This document shows positions 8,830 through 17,689 of a DNA stretch of 64,000 nt, in pieces. The stretch's first letter is position 1, and every line of letters begins with the position of its first letter. A program made the position numbers and the translations under genes. Source of the DNA: Pedobacter frigiditerrae (GTDB lineage: Bacteria > Bacteroidota > Bacteroidia > Sphingobacteriales > Sphingobacteriaceae); assembly GCF_032678705.1 (NCBI RefSeq), contig NZ_JAVTSS010000001.1:682001-746000 (forward strand). The letters are read 5' to 3'. The notes under the pieces are model-generated. The model saw nothing but the letters and a program-made list of their open reading frames with translations, was not told the origin of the DNA and did no database searches.

Positions 8830-9600
8830 CTAATGATTAATTAACGCCTTTTTATCAGCGGTAATTTGATAGTGTTTAGAATGTGATTTGTCAGGTTTCA
8901 ACTTTTTAATTGTTTTTTGAAACTTTAACTTCATCTTTCTCCAATAATTATTGAAGTCAAGATGTCCAGCTTTAAACAGTCTTCTGTGAGCAAACCAAAC
9001 AACCAAAATGGTCGAATAGTAAAAAGCAGTATAAAAATGATAAGTGAAGAACCTCATCAGTGCGCTTTTATCGTTATAAAGCAAGCTTAACCTTTCTGTT
9101 TGAAAAGTAATATGCGCTGCTTCATCTATAAGGATGTCCTTGCAAATTTGCTTCAATAATTTACAACCTGTAGCATCTTTTAGACATTGATAAAATAGTT
9201 GAGCAGCACTTTCTACTGTTATCACAGCAATAGTCCAGAACTCCATGTGGGTGTTTAGACCTCTAGCTCTTCTAAATAAGCTATCTCCCCAGTCTTTTTT
9301 TATCCGTTTTTCGCCAATTAAATCAATATATCTTCCTAGGTTATTTCCGTGTTTTTGCTCTTCCTTTATGAATAACTTAATCGCGGCGGTGTAATCTGGG
9401 TCGTTAAGTTTTTTTGCATGTTTGTTAGCAGCGTTTACTAAATTGACTCCTTCAGAAGTTTCACCCAATTGCCACGCTTGCAAAGATTGCAGAATTGAAT
9501 GTCTTTCTGTTGATGTTAAAGTCGGTTTGATGCTCCAATCAATTCTTTTGTTTTTGAGATTTAGGGCAAAATAATTTACCCAGTATATCGAACTGTGCAT
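8830..9600 (-). CDS. Ferritin-like (diiron four-helix) protein
   Basis: 256 residues. Helices carry the paired carboxylate/histidine pattern of ferritin-like diiron proteins: EEQKHGNNLGRY (about residue 80), a Glu in VITVESAAQLF (about 135), and DEAAHITFQ (about 167). The C-terminal third adds a hydrophobic stretch (FYTAFYYSTILVVWFAH) and a basic tail, suggesting membrane contact. It may be an oxidase, hydroxylase or desaturase-like enzyme; the substrate cannot be named. It begins 8 nt after the preceding membrane-protein gene and so ends the 12.6-8.8 kb cluster. Confidence 0.7.
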   Translation of the reverse strand: MHSSIYWVNYFALNLKNKRIDWSIKPTLTSTERHSILQSLQAWQLGETSEGVNLVNAANKHAKKLNDPDYTAAIKLFIKEEQKHGNNLGRYIDLIGEKRIKKDWGDSLFRRARGLNTHMEFWTIAVITVESAAQLFYQCLKDATGCKLLKQICKDILIDEAAHITFQTERLSLLYNDKSALMRFFTYHFYTAFYYSTILVVWFAHRRLFKAGHLDFNNYWRKMKLKFQKTIKKLKPDKSHSKHYQITADKKALINH

Positions 9601-9608
9601 AATGAAGG

Positions 9609-11288
9609 TTAATTAGGGTTGTTGTAGCTTACTTGTGAACTTTTTGTACAGTATTCCCTTGTTTGCCAATCCCTGTAATTCCAAGAGAGCCAAGAAGTTT
9701 TTAGGTATTGTTTATTGAATTGTTCAATTCTTTCGTCGAGGTCATCATCAAAAGCCTTCATTTGCCTTATTTTGTTTTCCAAATTTAGCTTTGCGGTATC
9801 TATAGGCGTTTTTACTTGAGCTATCGCAGTTGTATCTGTATCTACTTCTGTGTAAACGTATCTATTTGCATAGCTAGATTTTGAGACATATTTTTTTAGC
9901 AATTCTCTGTTTTTATCTAATAATGGCAAAGTTTTATCAGACATATCCAACAAATGGTCTAAATCTAAGGCGATGTTATTCCGATTGTTGATATTGTAAT
10001 TAACTATAAAAACATCCCAGTTTACAAAACCTGCAACCAACAATAAACAATACCAAACAAAACCATTTGTTTTAAAAAGAAAAAACAATGTTTTTTGCTG
10101 AGCAACTTTAATATAAACTGTGATTAAGCCAATGGTGCAAAGAATTAGGAAAACTAAAACACCAATCCTTTTATAAGTTAAACCATGCATAGCTACATAG
10201 TTGTAATCTCTTAATAATACAGATGAGACTAAAAATGCATTTTGAAAAATCCAGACATAAGCTAATATCCTTATGGTTTTATTTCTGCTAAAAAAGTTAA
10301 GGTTTCCGCTGAAAAAATAGATAATAACAAGCATTGCCAATACTATGCTCATGATTAAAGCATTGGTTCCTTCGTGTAACTCTGCAGAGTAATTCACTGT
10401 TTGTATACTTGAGGCATTGCCTAGCCAGAGTGTAGAAACATCAATAATATTTAGAGATAAGATTAAAAGATTTAAGGCTGCAAAAGAAATAATCCCTATG
10501 ATGTTTTCGGTTTTAAGCGCCATGTTTTTCTTCATCAATTTGCCAGCAAATATTGCCGTTAACTCATAGCCGAAAGAGAATTTTTTAGCGTTTCTCTTCT
10601 TGCGAATCATTTTCTCTTCTAAGGTTAATTCAGCTTTTTCTAAGCCATCATCTTTAAACTTGATGATGATTCCTGCAGTGAACAAAATGCCTAGAACGAT
10701 ATGCATGAATCTTAATACACTTAAGTCGCCGAAAATGAAAGTAAAGATGCTGCTTATAAAATTGCCAATGTTAGTAGAAATGAGCTCTAGATATTTAGCA
10801 AAAACAGGATTTGCAATACTATATAATATGCTAAAGAATATAAGTACAATAATTGGAATGATGATGTACTTGATGGGTCTTAAAATTGGTTTCAAGGAAA
10901 AGCTGCCAACTTTTACACTTATTAATTTTTTAACCAAATTAATTGGACCAGTAAATAACTGTAAGAATGCAGCAAGCAAAGCGGTGAAAATACTTCTCAA
11001 CTGCTGCATGTGTACAAAGCCAATAAATATGCATAAGCTGAAATAATAAGAAATTATGGTTAAGTCTGATTGATTATAAACCACTAGCAATGCTGCCAAT
11101 AGATGTGAGCCAGCAGCAAAAAACATTATCTTGCTTTTTGGTGTTGCTTTGTCGACAAATAAAACAATAAAGATAAATAAGGAGTAGAGTAGGAGGTTCA
11201 AAGCTAAACGCTCCATCCAAAATAGGAAGTTGAAAAGTAAACCACCGCCAAATACGGCAATGAGTTGTAAGTCGAATTGTTTTTTCAT
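9609..11288 (-). CDS. Large polytopic membrane protein, DUF4153/DUF4173-like
   Basis: 559 residues with about a dozen hydrophobic segments to residue 425, then a soluble C-terminal tail of about 130 residues beginning at NINNRNNIALDLDHLL. Layout and the RIGVLVFLILCTIGLITVYIKV and NRNNIALDLD-type segments recall the DUF4153/DUF4173 membrane family, whose function is unknown. It is third from last of a co-directional cluster with a winged-helix regulator, 16 nt after the small membrane protein gene. Confidence 0.65.
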   Translation of the reverse strand: MKKQFDLQLIAVFGGGLLFNFLFWMERLALNLLLYSLFIFIVLFVDKATPKSKIMFFAAGSHLLAALLVVYNQSDLTIISYYFSLCIFIGFVHMQQLRSIFTALLAAFLQLFTGPINLVKKLISVKVGSFSLKPILRPIKYIIIPIIVLIFFSILYSIANPVFAKYLELISTNIGNFISSIFTFIFGDLSVLRFMHIVLGILFTAGIIIKFKDDGLEKAELTLEEKMIRKKRNAKKFSFGYELTAIFAGKLMKKNMALKTENIIGIISFAALNLLILSLNIIDVSTLWLGNASSIQTVNYSAELHEGTNALIMSIVLAMLVIIYFFSGNLNFFSRNKTIRILAYVWIFQNAFLVSSVLLRDYNYVAMHGLTYKRIGVLVFLILCTIGLITVYIKVAQQKTLFFLFKTNGFVWYCLLLVAGFVNWDVFIVNYNINNRNNIALDLDHLLDMSDKTLPLLDKNRELLKKYVSKSSYANRYVYTEVDTDTTAIAQVKTPIDTAKLNLENKIRQMKAFDDDLDERIEQFNKQYLKTSWLSWNYRDWQTREYCTKSSQVSYNNPN

Positions 11289-11304
11289 TTTTTAAGTTGA
11301 TTGA

Positions 11305-11610
11305 TTAAAAATTAAGGGAAAGAATGATCCAGAAATAGAGGAAAGCAATAGGGATATTTACTAGTAATAACCCAATAGATTTAAATGCTTGTAATCGATT
11401 TTCTGAATTGGAATTGAGTGTGAAGAGTAGTATCAACAATACTATTAGATTTATAACGGTTGCTGCGCAGGTATATATGAGGCCATAAAATGCAATCATT
11501 CCATATCTTGTGATGCAAAAAGACAAGAAAAATATTGTGCCGATAATGAGCGAATATTTAAAGCAAAATATTGCTAATTTAATAATTGAATTGTTTTCTT
11601 GATTTTCCAT
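11305..11610 (-). CDS. Small membrane protein of unknown function
   Basis: 101 residues with three predicted membrane segments (about 10-30, 33-60, 74-98). I do not recognise a family. It sits between the winged-helix regulator gene (52 nt away) and the large membrane protein gene (16 nt), all in the same direction, so it is probably co-transcribed with them. Confidence 0.7.
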   Translation of the reverse strand: MENQENNSIIKLAIFCFKYSLIIGTIFFLSFCITRYGMIAFYGLIYTCAATVINLIVLLILLFTLNSNSENRLQAFKSIGLLLVNIPIAFLYFWIILSLNF

Positions 11611-11662
11611 TTATATATTTTAAAAAGCACTTTGAAATTCAAAGTATAAGATTAAAAAAAAA

Positions 11663-11959
11663 TTAAATTCCTTTTATCATTTTTTCTAAAGCATCTAGAT
11701 GTGCTTTAAAAGCTTGTTTGCCAAGTTCTGTAATTAAATAAGTAGTGTTAGTTTTGCGACCAATAAAAGCCTTTTGAACTTTAATATATTCTGCTTGTTC
11801 TAAAGTATTTAAATGGGAGGCAAGGTTGCCATCAGTTAGTTCTAACATTTGTTTTAATTCGTTAAAACTTACAGCATCGTTCACAACTAAGATTGACATC
11901 ACGCCAAGCCTTATTCTGCTATCAAATATTTTATTAAGTGCACCGATTGGATTTACCAT
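11663..11959 (-). CDS. Winged-helix transcriptional regulator (HTH_34 / MarR-ArsR-like)
   Basis: 98 residues, a single winged helix-turn-helix domain: recognition region FNELKQMLELTDGNLASHLNTLEQAEYI (about residues 31-58) and wing AFIGRKTNTTYLITELGK. The size and the DGNLASHL stretch match the small winged-helix DNA-binding family that usually sits beside a membrane protein gene. Its start codon overlaps the previous stop (TAATG at 11957-11961), so it is translationally coupled to the membrane protein encoded just upstream and may sense through that protein or control the cluster. Confidence 0.85.
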   Translation of the reverse strand: MVNPIGALNKIFDSRIRLGVMSILVVNDAVSFNELKQMLELTDGNLASHLNTLEQAEYIKVQKAFIGRKTNTTYLITELGKQAFKAHLDALEKMIKGI

Positions 11960-12591
11960 TACTTTTTCCTTTCGTATTTAAAATACATGATAAAGCCATA
12001 GATAATATGCAAAATACCAAATCCAAAAGCCCAAAAGTAAAGTCCGTAACCAATGTTAAACAAAGCAATTATGCCCAGCATAACCTCGCAAATACCTAAA
12101 AAACGAATATCAGTATAGGTATATTTACTTGCGTTGATTAAAGCTAAGCCATAAAAAACTAAACAAGTGGGCGCCACTAATGCAGCACCTCCAGTAGTGT
12201 TAAATAATAAGGCAAGTATGAAAAATGCACCTGCAATTAGAGGAATTGCTAAATTAACTAATAGAGCTCTTGAAGTTTTGTCCCAAAATGGAAGATTGTT
12301 TTTCTTGGTCTGGCGAAGGGTAAACAGAAAGCCACCTGCTAAAGCAACAAATAAAACACCGATGGCAATTTTTATCAGATTAGCTTCAATGTCAGCTTCT
12401 CCATCTGCACCAAAACCATAAGTGCCATCAGCATATTTTTTTAATTCTAAATGTGCAAAATAAGCGCCAACTAAGCCAGTTATTCCAGCAAAAACACCAG
12501 ATAACCCACTTAAAGAAATAAATCTAGAAGAGCGGTCCATCATTTTTCTAATGTCGCTCAATGCATTCAATTGTTCTTCTTGATTATTCAT
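11959..12591 (-). CDS. Six-pass membrane protein, first gene of the regulator cluster
   Basis: 210 residues. A short cytoplasmic N terminus (NNQEEQLNALSDIRKMMDRSSRFISLSG) is followed by about six hydrophobic helices. No catalytic motif is recognised. In Bacteroidota this type of protein commonly pairs with a small winged-helix regulator, as here with a 1-nt stop/start overlap. It is the first gene of the minus-strand cluster running to 8830. Confidence 0.75.
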   Translation of the reverse strand: MNNQEEQLNALSDIRKMMDRSSRFISLSGLSGVFAGITGLVGAYFAHLELKKYADGTYGFGADGEADIEANLIKIAIGVLFVALAGGFLFTLRQTKKNNLPFWDKTSRALLVNLAIPLIAGAFFILALLFNTTGGAALVAPTCLVFYGLALINASKYTYTDIRFLGICEVMLGIIALFNIGYGLYFWAFGFGILHIIYGFIMYFKYERKK

Positions 12592-12668
12592 ATTAAAGCA
12601 CTTTGTGCTTCAAAGTTATGGAAGAAATTAATATATCCAAATGTTTTTAGAAATATTAAGTCAATAGT

Positions 12669-12695
12669 TGATGGTTCATTGACTATGGACTATTA
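12669..12695. repeat. Short dispersed repeat (GATGG..ATGGACTATTA), copy 1
   Basis: This stretch before the ABC transporter gene matches 23547-23573 at about 22 of 27 positions, including ATGGACTATTA exactly. Confidence 0.5.
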
Positions 12696-12726
12696 GCCAT
12701 TAACCAATTTTTCTTAACTTTACCAA

Positions 12727-13377
12727 ATGCTAAAAGCCACGGGAATTAAAAAAGCTTACGGGAGTTTACCTATTTTAAAAGGGGTAGATATAGAAGTTGC
12801 CAAAGGAGAAATAGTAAGTATTGTGGGTGCATCTGGAGCTGGTAAAAGTACTTTGCTGCATATATTAGGTAGTTTAGATAAACCAGATGACGGCGTAGTA
12901 GAGTTAAAAGGAACAAAAGTAAATAAACTTTCTGGAGACTTATTGAGTGTGTTCAGGAATCAAAATATTGGGTTTATCTTTCAATTCCATCATTTATTGC
13001 CAGAGTTTACAGCCCTTGAAAATATTTGCATTCCGGCATTTATTGCGAAAAAGAGTAAAAAGGAAGCTGAGATAAGAGCCTTTGAATTGTTAGATTTATT
13101 AGGCTTAAGAGAAAGGGCAGACCATAAACCCAATCAACTTTCTGGTGGCGAGCAGCAAAGGATTGCTGTTGCAAGGGCATTAATTAACAATCCTGCAATT
13201 ATTTTGGCCGATGAACCTTCTGGTAACCTTGATTCGGCTAACGCCAAGGCATTACATCAATTATTTGTTAACCTACGGGATAATTTTAAACAAACATTTG
13301 TTATAGTAACCCATAATGAAGATTTAGCTACAATAAGCGATAGGGTAGTAACAATGAAAGATGGTTTGGTTGTTTAA
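12727..13377 (+). CDS. ABC transporter ATP-binding protein (LolD/MacB type)
   Basis: 216 residues. Walker [10 protein letters not shown] (residues 34-42), Q-loop [15 protein letters not shown], signature LSGGEQQR, Walker [12 protein letters not shown] and the H-loop VTHNED are all intact. The SGNLD form and short length place it with LolD/MacB/FtsE-type ATPases, which drive lipoprotein release or MacB-like export. No permease gene is adjacent, so the partner is encoded elsewhere and the lol assignment is an inference. Confidence 0.9.
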   Translation: MLKATGIKKAYGSLPILKGVDIEVAKGEIVSIVGASGAGKSTLLHILGSLDKPDDGVVELKGTKVNKLSGDLLSVFRNQNIGFIFQFHHLLPEFTALENICIPAFIAKKSKKEAEIRAFELLDLLGLRERADHKPNQLSGGEQQRIAVARALINNPAIILADEPSGNLDSANAKALHQLFVNLRDNFKQTFVIVTHNEDLATISDRVVTMKDGLVV

Positions 13378-13381
13378 ATGT

Positions 13382-13449
13382 TCATTAGTTCATTTGTTTC
13401 ATTAGTTCATTGGTATCACTAGTTCATTGGTGTCATTAGTTCATTCCAA
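13382..13449 (+). repeat. Four tandem 17-bp units
   Basis: Four consecutive 17-bp units, TCATTAGTTCATTTGTT, TCATTAGTTCATTGGTA, TCACTAGTTCATTGGTG and TCATTAGTTCATTCCAA, start 4 nt after the ABC ATPase stop and end 13 nt before the likely start of the next gene. Copy number may vary between strains. Confidence 0.9.
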
Positions 13450-13462
13450 CAATTATTTAAAT

Positions 13463-13951
13463 TTGAAAATATTAATTACTGGCGGAAATTCATCAACCGC
13501 GTTAAAGCTGCTAAAAGCTTTTAAAGCCTATAACGTTATCCTAGCAGACTATGGCGATGTGCCTTCTTTCTCATCAACAAATTATCATTTCAAAACACTC
13601 GGTGTAAAAAATGAAGATACCATAGCTCATACATTGTTAAATAACTGCTTGGATGAAGGTATAGATGTTATTCTACCTCTCCATAATTTTGAAATTGAAG
13701 CAGTAGCAAAAGCTGAGATTTTATTTAATGAGTTTAACATTGAAGTATTGTTGCCAAAGGCAGATGATTTGGGTCGGTATTTAAATGGCCATAAAGCAAA
13801 TGATTGGGCTGTTTTTAAAAATGGTGAGGTTGTTTTTATAACTAATGCTGATGAATCAATTATCGCTAATGGCAACGCCGAACAGCTAAATGGCGTATTC
13901 TATTTTAATCACGAAGATGAAAATCTAGTTTGTAATTTAATTACTGTTTAA
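13463..13951 (+). CDS. Stand-alone PreATP-grasp-like protein
   Basis: 162 residues from the TTG at 13463 (MKILITGGNSSTALKLLKAF). An in-frame TTG at 13427 falls inside the tandem repeat and was not chosen. The sequence resembles the N-terminal PreATP-grasp (biotin-carboxylase/CPSase N-domain) fold: a beta-alpha start with GG-NSS, then IDVILPLHNFEIEAVAKAEILF. In relatives an ATP-grasp domain follows; here the protein ends after about 160 residues without one, so on its own it should not be an ATP-dependent ligase. Its stop overlaps the next start (TAATG), which couples it to the degenerate HAD protein. Confidence 0.65.
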   Translation: MKILITGGNSSTALKLLKAFKAYNVILADYGDVPSFSSTNYHFKTLGVKNEDTIAHTLLNNCLDEGIDVILPLHNFEIEAVAKAEILFNEFNIEVLLPKADDLGRYLNGHKANDWAVFKNGEVVFITNADESIIANGNAEQLNGVFYFNHEDENLVCNLITV

Positions 13952-14559
13952 TGGCCTTTGAAGAATATATTAAAAACAAAAAAGCAATTGTTTTAGGTTT
14001 AGATAATGTGCTCTATCCAGAAAAAGATTACTTATTACAAGTGTATTATCTGTTTTCTGAATTTATGGCTTACTCAGAACAACTTGATGCTACCAAAATA
14101 ATTGAATTTATGCAGGCGGAGTTTGCAGCTAATGGGAGTGAAGGGATCTTTGAAAAAACAGCTACAAAGTTCAATATTCCTGCTAAGTATAAGGCTAATT
14201 TTGATTTATTGCATCAAAATGCAAGGCTACCATTAAAGTTGTTATTGTTTCAGCAGATGCTTTCTTTTTTACAAGAAATTGTGGTGGAAAGAAAGGCTAT
14301 TTTTTTGTTGGTTGATGGAGACCCATTACAACAAATCAATAAGATAAAACAAACAGAATGGCACGGTTTAGAAAAATATTTAAAAGTATATTTTACAGAA
14401 GAGTTTGCACCTAAACCATCTTCAAAAAGTATCGATTTTATCTTGAAAGAGAATAAAGTTGAGTTAAATGACATTTTAATTCTAGGCGTATCAGAGTTAG
14501 ATAGGGTTTTCGCAGCTAAAATTGGCGTGGAATTTCTATCAGTTGCAAAACTATTGTGA
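13951..14559 (+). CDS. Degenerate HAD-superfamily protein (nucleophile Asp missing)
   Basis: 202 residues. The frame VLGLDNVLYPEKDYL aligns with HAD motif I (FDLDNTLYPE), but the nucleophile Asp is Gly16; only Asp18 remains. Motif II is LLVDGD with Val where Thr/Ser is usual, the motif III Lys is kept (APKPSS), and motif IV reads LGVSELD where GDSxxD is usual. It is therefore a HAD fold by descent and probably not a phosphatase. It is coupled to the PreATP-grasp gene upstream, so the pair may form one complex. A binding or regulatory role is an inference. Confidence 0.75.
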   Translation: MAFEEYIKNKKAIVLGLDNVLYPEKDYLLQVYYLFSEFMAYSEQLDATKIIEFMQAEFAANGSEGIFEKTATKFNIPAKYKANFDLLHQNARLPLKLLLFQQMLSFLQEIVVERKAIFLLVDGDPLQQINKIKQTEWHGLEKYLKVYFTEEFAPKPSSKSIDFILKENKVELNDILILGVSELDRVFAAKIGVEFLSVAKLL

Positions 14560-14597
14560 TTTTTTTTCCGTTAATTAGTATTCTATAAAACATACCA

Positions 14598-16184
14598 ATG
14601 AAAATAAACAAAATATTTGCCTTATTGGCGATTGTAATATTTACACTTGCTGCTTGTAAAAAGACAAAAGTGTCGCCTACTCCAACACCACCTGTTGTTG
14701 TTCCCCCAGTAGTTACGGCAACTAGAGCCGAGTTATCTAAAGATTCTATCTTTTTATATGCGAAGCAGATTTATTTATGGAACGATAAATTGCCTACTTA
14801 TGAGGTTTTTAATCCAAGGAAATACACCTCAAATTCAACTGAGCTAAGTAACTACGAGCAAGAATTATTTGAGATCACAAAGTATTCTAATCCATATGAA
14901 TATAAAACAGGAGGCACTTCTTCTAAATATTCTTACATTTTTGATAAAGCAAATAAAAATGCCACTGCAAGTTTAAAAACAACTGCATCGGTAGATTTGG
15001 AAGGGAATGGAAATGATTTAGGGATTAGGTTTGGCTTTTATGGAACCGATGCAAGTTTTACGACTTATGTAACCGCTGTTTATCAGAATTCTCCAGCTGA
15101 AAAAGCGGGATTGGTTCGAGGTAATCTAATTACAAAAATTAATGGCGTAACAGTTGGGTCTAATTTTTCTACCAACCTAAATTTTTTAAATACCGCATTA
15201 GCCGGAACAACCATTTCCCTTGAAGGCTTAAAAAATGATGGTACAAGTTTCTCTGTAACGTTATTAAAAAGTTTGTTTAAAAGCAGTCCAATTTATAAAA
15301 CCAAAATTTTAACTGCTGGTTCAAAAAAAGTGGGTTATTTAGCTTATGCTAGGTTTTCTAATGCCGAAAACTCTATTGCAGAGTTAGAGGCTGCATTTAC
15401 TTCTTTTGTTGCTGGTGGAGTTACAGACTTAATTATAGATTTAAGGTACAACGGCGGTGGTTATGTGAGTACTGCACAACATTTGATCAATTTAATAGCA
15501 CCATCTACCGCAACTGGAACAATGTTTACCGAATATTACAATGCAACAATGCAAGGTGGAAGTGCGACAATTTTAGCTAATCAGCCCTTATTAGACGAAA
15601 ATGATAAACTTCAGTATAGAAATGGTAAGATAATAACTTATGCGGATGTAGATTATTCTATTGCTGGAAATACAGAAATTTTTGCTAAAAAAGGTTCATT
15701 AACAAATGTTAAAAATGTGATATTCATAGTTTCAGGCAGCACGGCTTCAGCAAGCGAGCTGGTTATTAATAGCTTAAAACCTCATATGACTGTTCAATTA
15801 GTGGGCTTAACAACCTACGGTAAGCCAGTAGGTTTCTTTCCTATAACCATAGAAAATAAGTACGATGTTTATTATTCGTTATTTGAAACAAAAAATTCAT
15901 TAGGACAAGGAGGTTATTATGATGGTCTTGTTCCTGATCTTGCAAATAGAGCTCCAGAAGTTCCTTCAGGTACAATAATGTACGATTTTGGAAACCCTAA
16001 TGATAATTATTTGAAAATAGCTTTGGGCTTAATTGCACCAGGAGTAACTGTTACTAGCCAAGCTAGAACTATGACTGCTAAGCAAAAAGAGTTGGCCAGT
16101 CCTTCATCTGCTGTAATTAATACAGATCTTAGCGATCATGAGTTTAAAGGTATGATAGATACCAAACATAAAATTAAACAATAA
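14598..16184 (+). CDS. S41-family peptidase lipoprotein (C-terminal processing protease-like)
   Basis: 528 residues with a lipoprotein signal (IFTLAACKK, Cys20). An N-terminal helical domain to about residue 120 is followed by a PDZ domain (VTAVYQNSPAEKAGLVRGNLITKING, about 150-215) and the S41 catalytic domain. The catalytic Ser lies in GSTASASELVINSL (about 395) and the Lys in GLTTYGKPVG. It would cleave exposed C termini of envelope proteins in the periplasm. It starts 38 nt after the HAD gene and ends with its own terminator. Confidence 0.92.
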   Translation: MKINKIFALLAIVIFTLAACKKTKVSPTPTPPVVVPPVVTATRAELSKDSIFLYAKQIYLWNDKLPTYEVFNPRKYTSNSTELSNYEQELFEITKYSNPYEYKTGGTSSKYSYIFDKANKNATASLKTTASVDLEGNGNDLGIRFGFYGTDASFTTYVTAVYQNSPAEKAGLVRGNLITKINGVTVGSNFSTNLNFLNTALAGTTISLEGLKNDGTSFSVTLLKSLFKSSPIYKTKILTAGSKKVGYLAYARFSNAENSIAELEAAFTSFVAGGVTDLIIDLRYNGGGYVSTAQHLINLIAPSTATGTMFTEYYNATMQGGSATILANQPLLDENDKLQYRNGKIITYADVDYSIAGNTEIFAKKGSLTNVKNVIFIVSGSTASASELVINSLKPHMTVQLVGLTTYGKPVGFFPITIENKYDVYYSLFETKNSLGQGGYYDGLVPDLANRAPEVPSGTIMYDFGNPNDNYLKIALGLIAPGVTVTSQARTMTAKQKELASPSSAVINTDLSDHEFKGMIDTKHKIKQ

Positions 16185-16188
16185 TCTA

Positions 16189-16213
16189 AAGGCCGCAATT
16201 AGCGGCCTTCTTA
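16189..16213 (+). terminator. Terminator of the S41 peptidase gene
   Basis: AAGGCCGC / GCGGCCTT stem with a 5-nt loop and CTTCTTATTT tail, a few nt after the stop codon. Confidence 0.8.
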
Positions 16214-16312
16214 TTTATAATTAACATTTATTTTACAAATTTTTGAGAAAACAAGTATTGGCATTTTTGTTGTATTAACAGAAAACAATTAACTTGTTTA
16301 AACAAAATAAGA

Positions 16313-16585
16313 ATGATCATGAACGCCGAATTAATAGAAAAAGAAACCATAGATGTTACTCAAATAATACCTGCCGAAACAAACCTTTCAGAAGAAGCAA
16401 TTACAAGGTTAGCCTCTGCCCAAAGACTGGGTAATGAATTTAAAGCGAAAGCAACAATTACCTTTAATACAAAAGAAGGCGCAAAGAAAGTTTACACAAC
16501 AGTTTGGGCAGTTACAGAAAAATATATACAGTTAAAAAACAATATTCACATTCCTATAAAATGTGTTATTGATATAGAATACTAA
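16313..16585 (+). CDS. Small acidic protein of unknown function
   Basis: 90 residues; a second ATG lies two codons in. The C-terminal part (NTKEGAKKVYTTVWAVTEKYIQLKNNIHIPIKCVIDIEY) looks like a small beta-rich domain. I do not recognise the family, although short proteins with this ending occur widely in Sphingobacteriaceae. It has its own terminator and no operon partner. Confidence 0.75.
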   Translation: MIMNAELIEKETIDVTQIIPAETNLSEEAITRLASAQRLGNEFKAKATITFNTKEGAKKVYTTVWAVTEKYIQLKNNIHIPIKCVIDIEY

Positions 16586-16590
16586 TAAAA

Positions 16591-16623
16591 AAAGAAAAGC
16601 CTCAATTGAGGCTTTTCTTTTTA
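16591..16623. terminator. Bidirectional terminator between convergent genes
   Basis: AAAGAAAAGCCTC / GAGGCTTTTCTTT, a 13-bp perfect stem with a 4-nt loop. It closes the small-protein gene on the plus strand and overlaps the stop codon of the M28 peptidase gene on the minus strand. Confidence 0.9.
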
Positions 16624-17568
16624 CTGTTTCTTCATCTGCAAGTTTTCCTTAAAGATGGCTTGAATATCTCTTTGTTTATCAATACTTACAATCACTTCTT
16701 GTATTGCATTGGCTGCATCTATAAAAAATGTTTTGTTAATGTTTTTAAATTCATCTGTTGCTTTGTGGTAATCCTTATGGTCTTCAACGCCGAAATAAAT
16801 GAAAGGAATATTCTTGGCATTAAAAGCACCTTGATCACTCTGGTTTGTCCAATCATCACTTCCTAATTTCGGGTCGTCATGCCCTAATAACATTTTTAAA
16901 TTTGGATTTGTAGTAACCAAATACTTTTTTAATTGAGGGTATTTAAAAGTTCCCGCTGCATATAATTCTTGCTTGTCATTATGGCTTATCATATCCATAT
17001 TAATGTTAAGCATAATTTTTTCTAAAGCTACCGGAGGATTTGCAACAAATGCTTTTGCACCTTGTAAACCCATCTCTTCTCCATCAAAAATGGCGAAAAT
17101 TAAGGTGTTATTTGGTTTATTCTTCGAGAAGTATTTAGCAAACTGTAATAAGCCCGCAACGCCCGAAGCATTATCATCAGCGCCATTAAAAACCTCGTTA
17201 TTTTTAACACCAACGTGGTCGTAATGGGCAGAAATAACAATTATATTATCAGTTTTGCCTGGTATGTATGCTATAAGATTTTTGCCTTGTATGGCTGCTG
17301 CCCCATTTCTTCCTTTAATTTCAAAAGCCTGTTCATAGCTTGCTTGACCAGGGTATGGTTTTAATCCAATCTCAACTAATCTGCCTGTCAAGTAGGTTCT
17401 AGCTAATTCAGCACCTTTTGTGCCTGTTTTACGACCTTCGTAAGCATCTGAAGAGAGTGTTTCTACATCTTTTAATAATTGCTCGCTAGTTTTTGTGGTA
17501 TCTGGAGTAGTTTTTACTGTGCCACAGCTCATTAATAACGCTAATGGAATCAGAAATAATTTATTCAT
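16621..17568 (-). CDS. M28-family metallopeptidase lipoprotein
   Basis: 315 residues from the ATG at 17568; a longer frame to 17631 would hide the lipoprotein signal MNKLFLIPLALLMSCG. Zinc ligands are visible in order: His in VISAHYDHVGV, Asp in NGADDNASG, the catalytic/ligand Glu pair in FDGEEMGLQG, Asp in NINMDMISH and His in EDHKDYHKATDEF. An exported, membrane-anchored aminopeptidase or glutamate carboxypeptidase-like enzyme is expected; the substrate is unknown. Confidence 0.92.
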   Translation of the reverse strand: MNKLFLIPLALLMSCGTVKTTPDTTKTSEQLLKDVETLSSDAYEGRKTGTKGAELARTYLTGRLVEIGLKPYPGQASYEQAFEIKGRNGAAAIQGKNLIAYIPGKTDNIIVISAHYDHVGVKNNEVFNGADDNASGVAGLLQFAKYFSKNKPNNTLIFAIFDGEEMGLQGAKAFVANPPVALEKIMLNINMDMISHNDKQELYAAGTFKYPQLKKYLVTTNPNLKMLLGHDDPKLGSDDWTNQSDQGAFNAKNIPFIYFGVEDHKDYHKATDEFKNINKTFFIDAANAIQEVIVSIDKQRDIQAIFKENLQMKKQ

Positions 17569-17689
17569 TTGATAGGATTTTGTTTCTGAAATAAAGGTAG
17601 ATATATTGTTAGATATTCGGCAATTAACCAATGTAAAAACTTAATGGCTTTTTTTGAAAAGCAAATTTCTGTTATAAATTAATGTTTGT

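Noticed and set aside
10600..11046. 148-residue open frame antisense to the large membrane protein gene
   Set aside because: Mirror of membrane-protein codons; no recognisable domain and no promoter.
13382..13449. Tandem repeat considered as a CRISPR array
   Set aside because: Units are contiguous 17-mers without spacers, and no cas genes are present.
13427..13462. TTG start 12 codons upstream of the PreATP-grasp protein
   Set aside because: Falls inside the 17-bp tandem repeat; the fold starts at MKILITGG from 13463.
17569..17631. Upstream extension of the M28 peptidase by 21 residues
   Set aside because: It would bury the lipoprotein signal that starts at the ATG at 17568.
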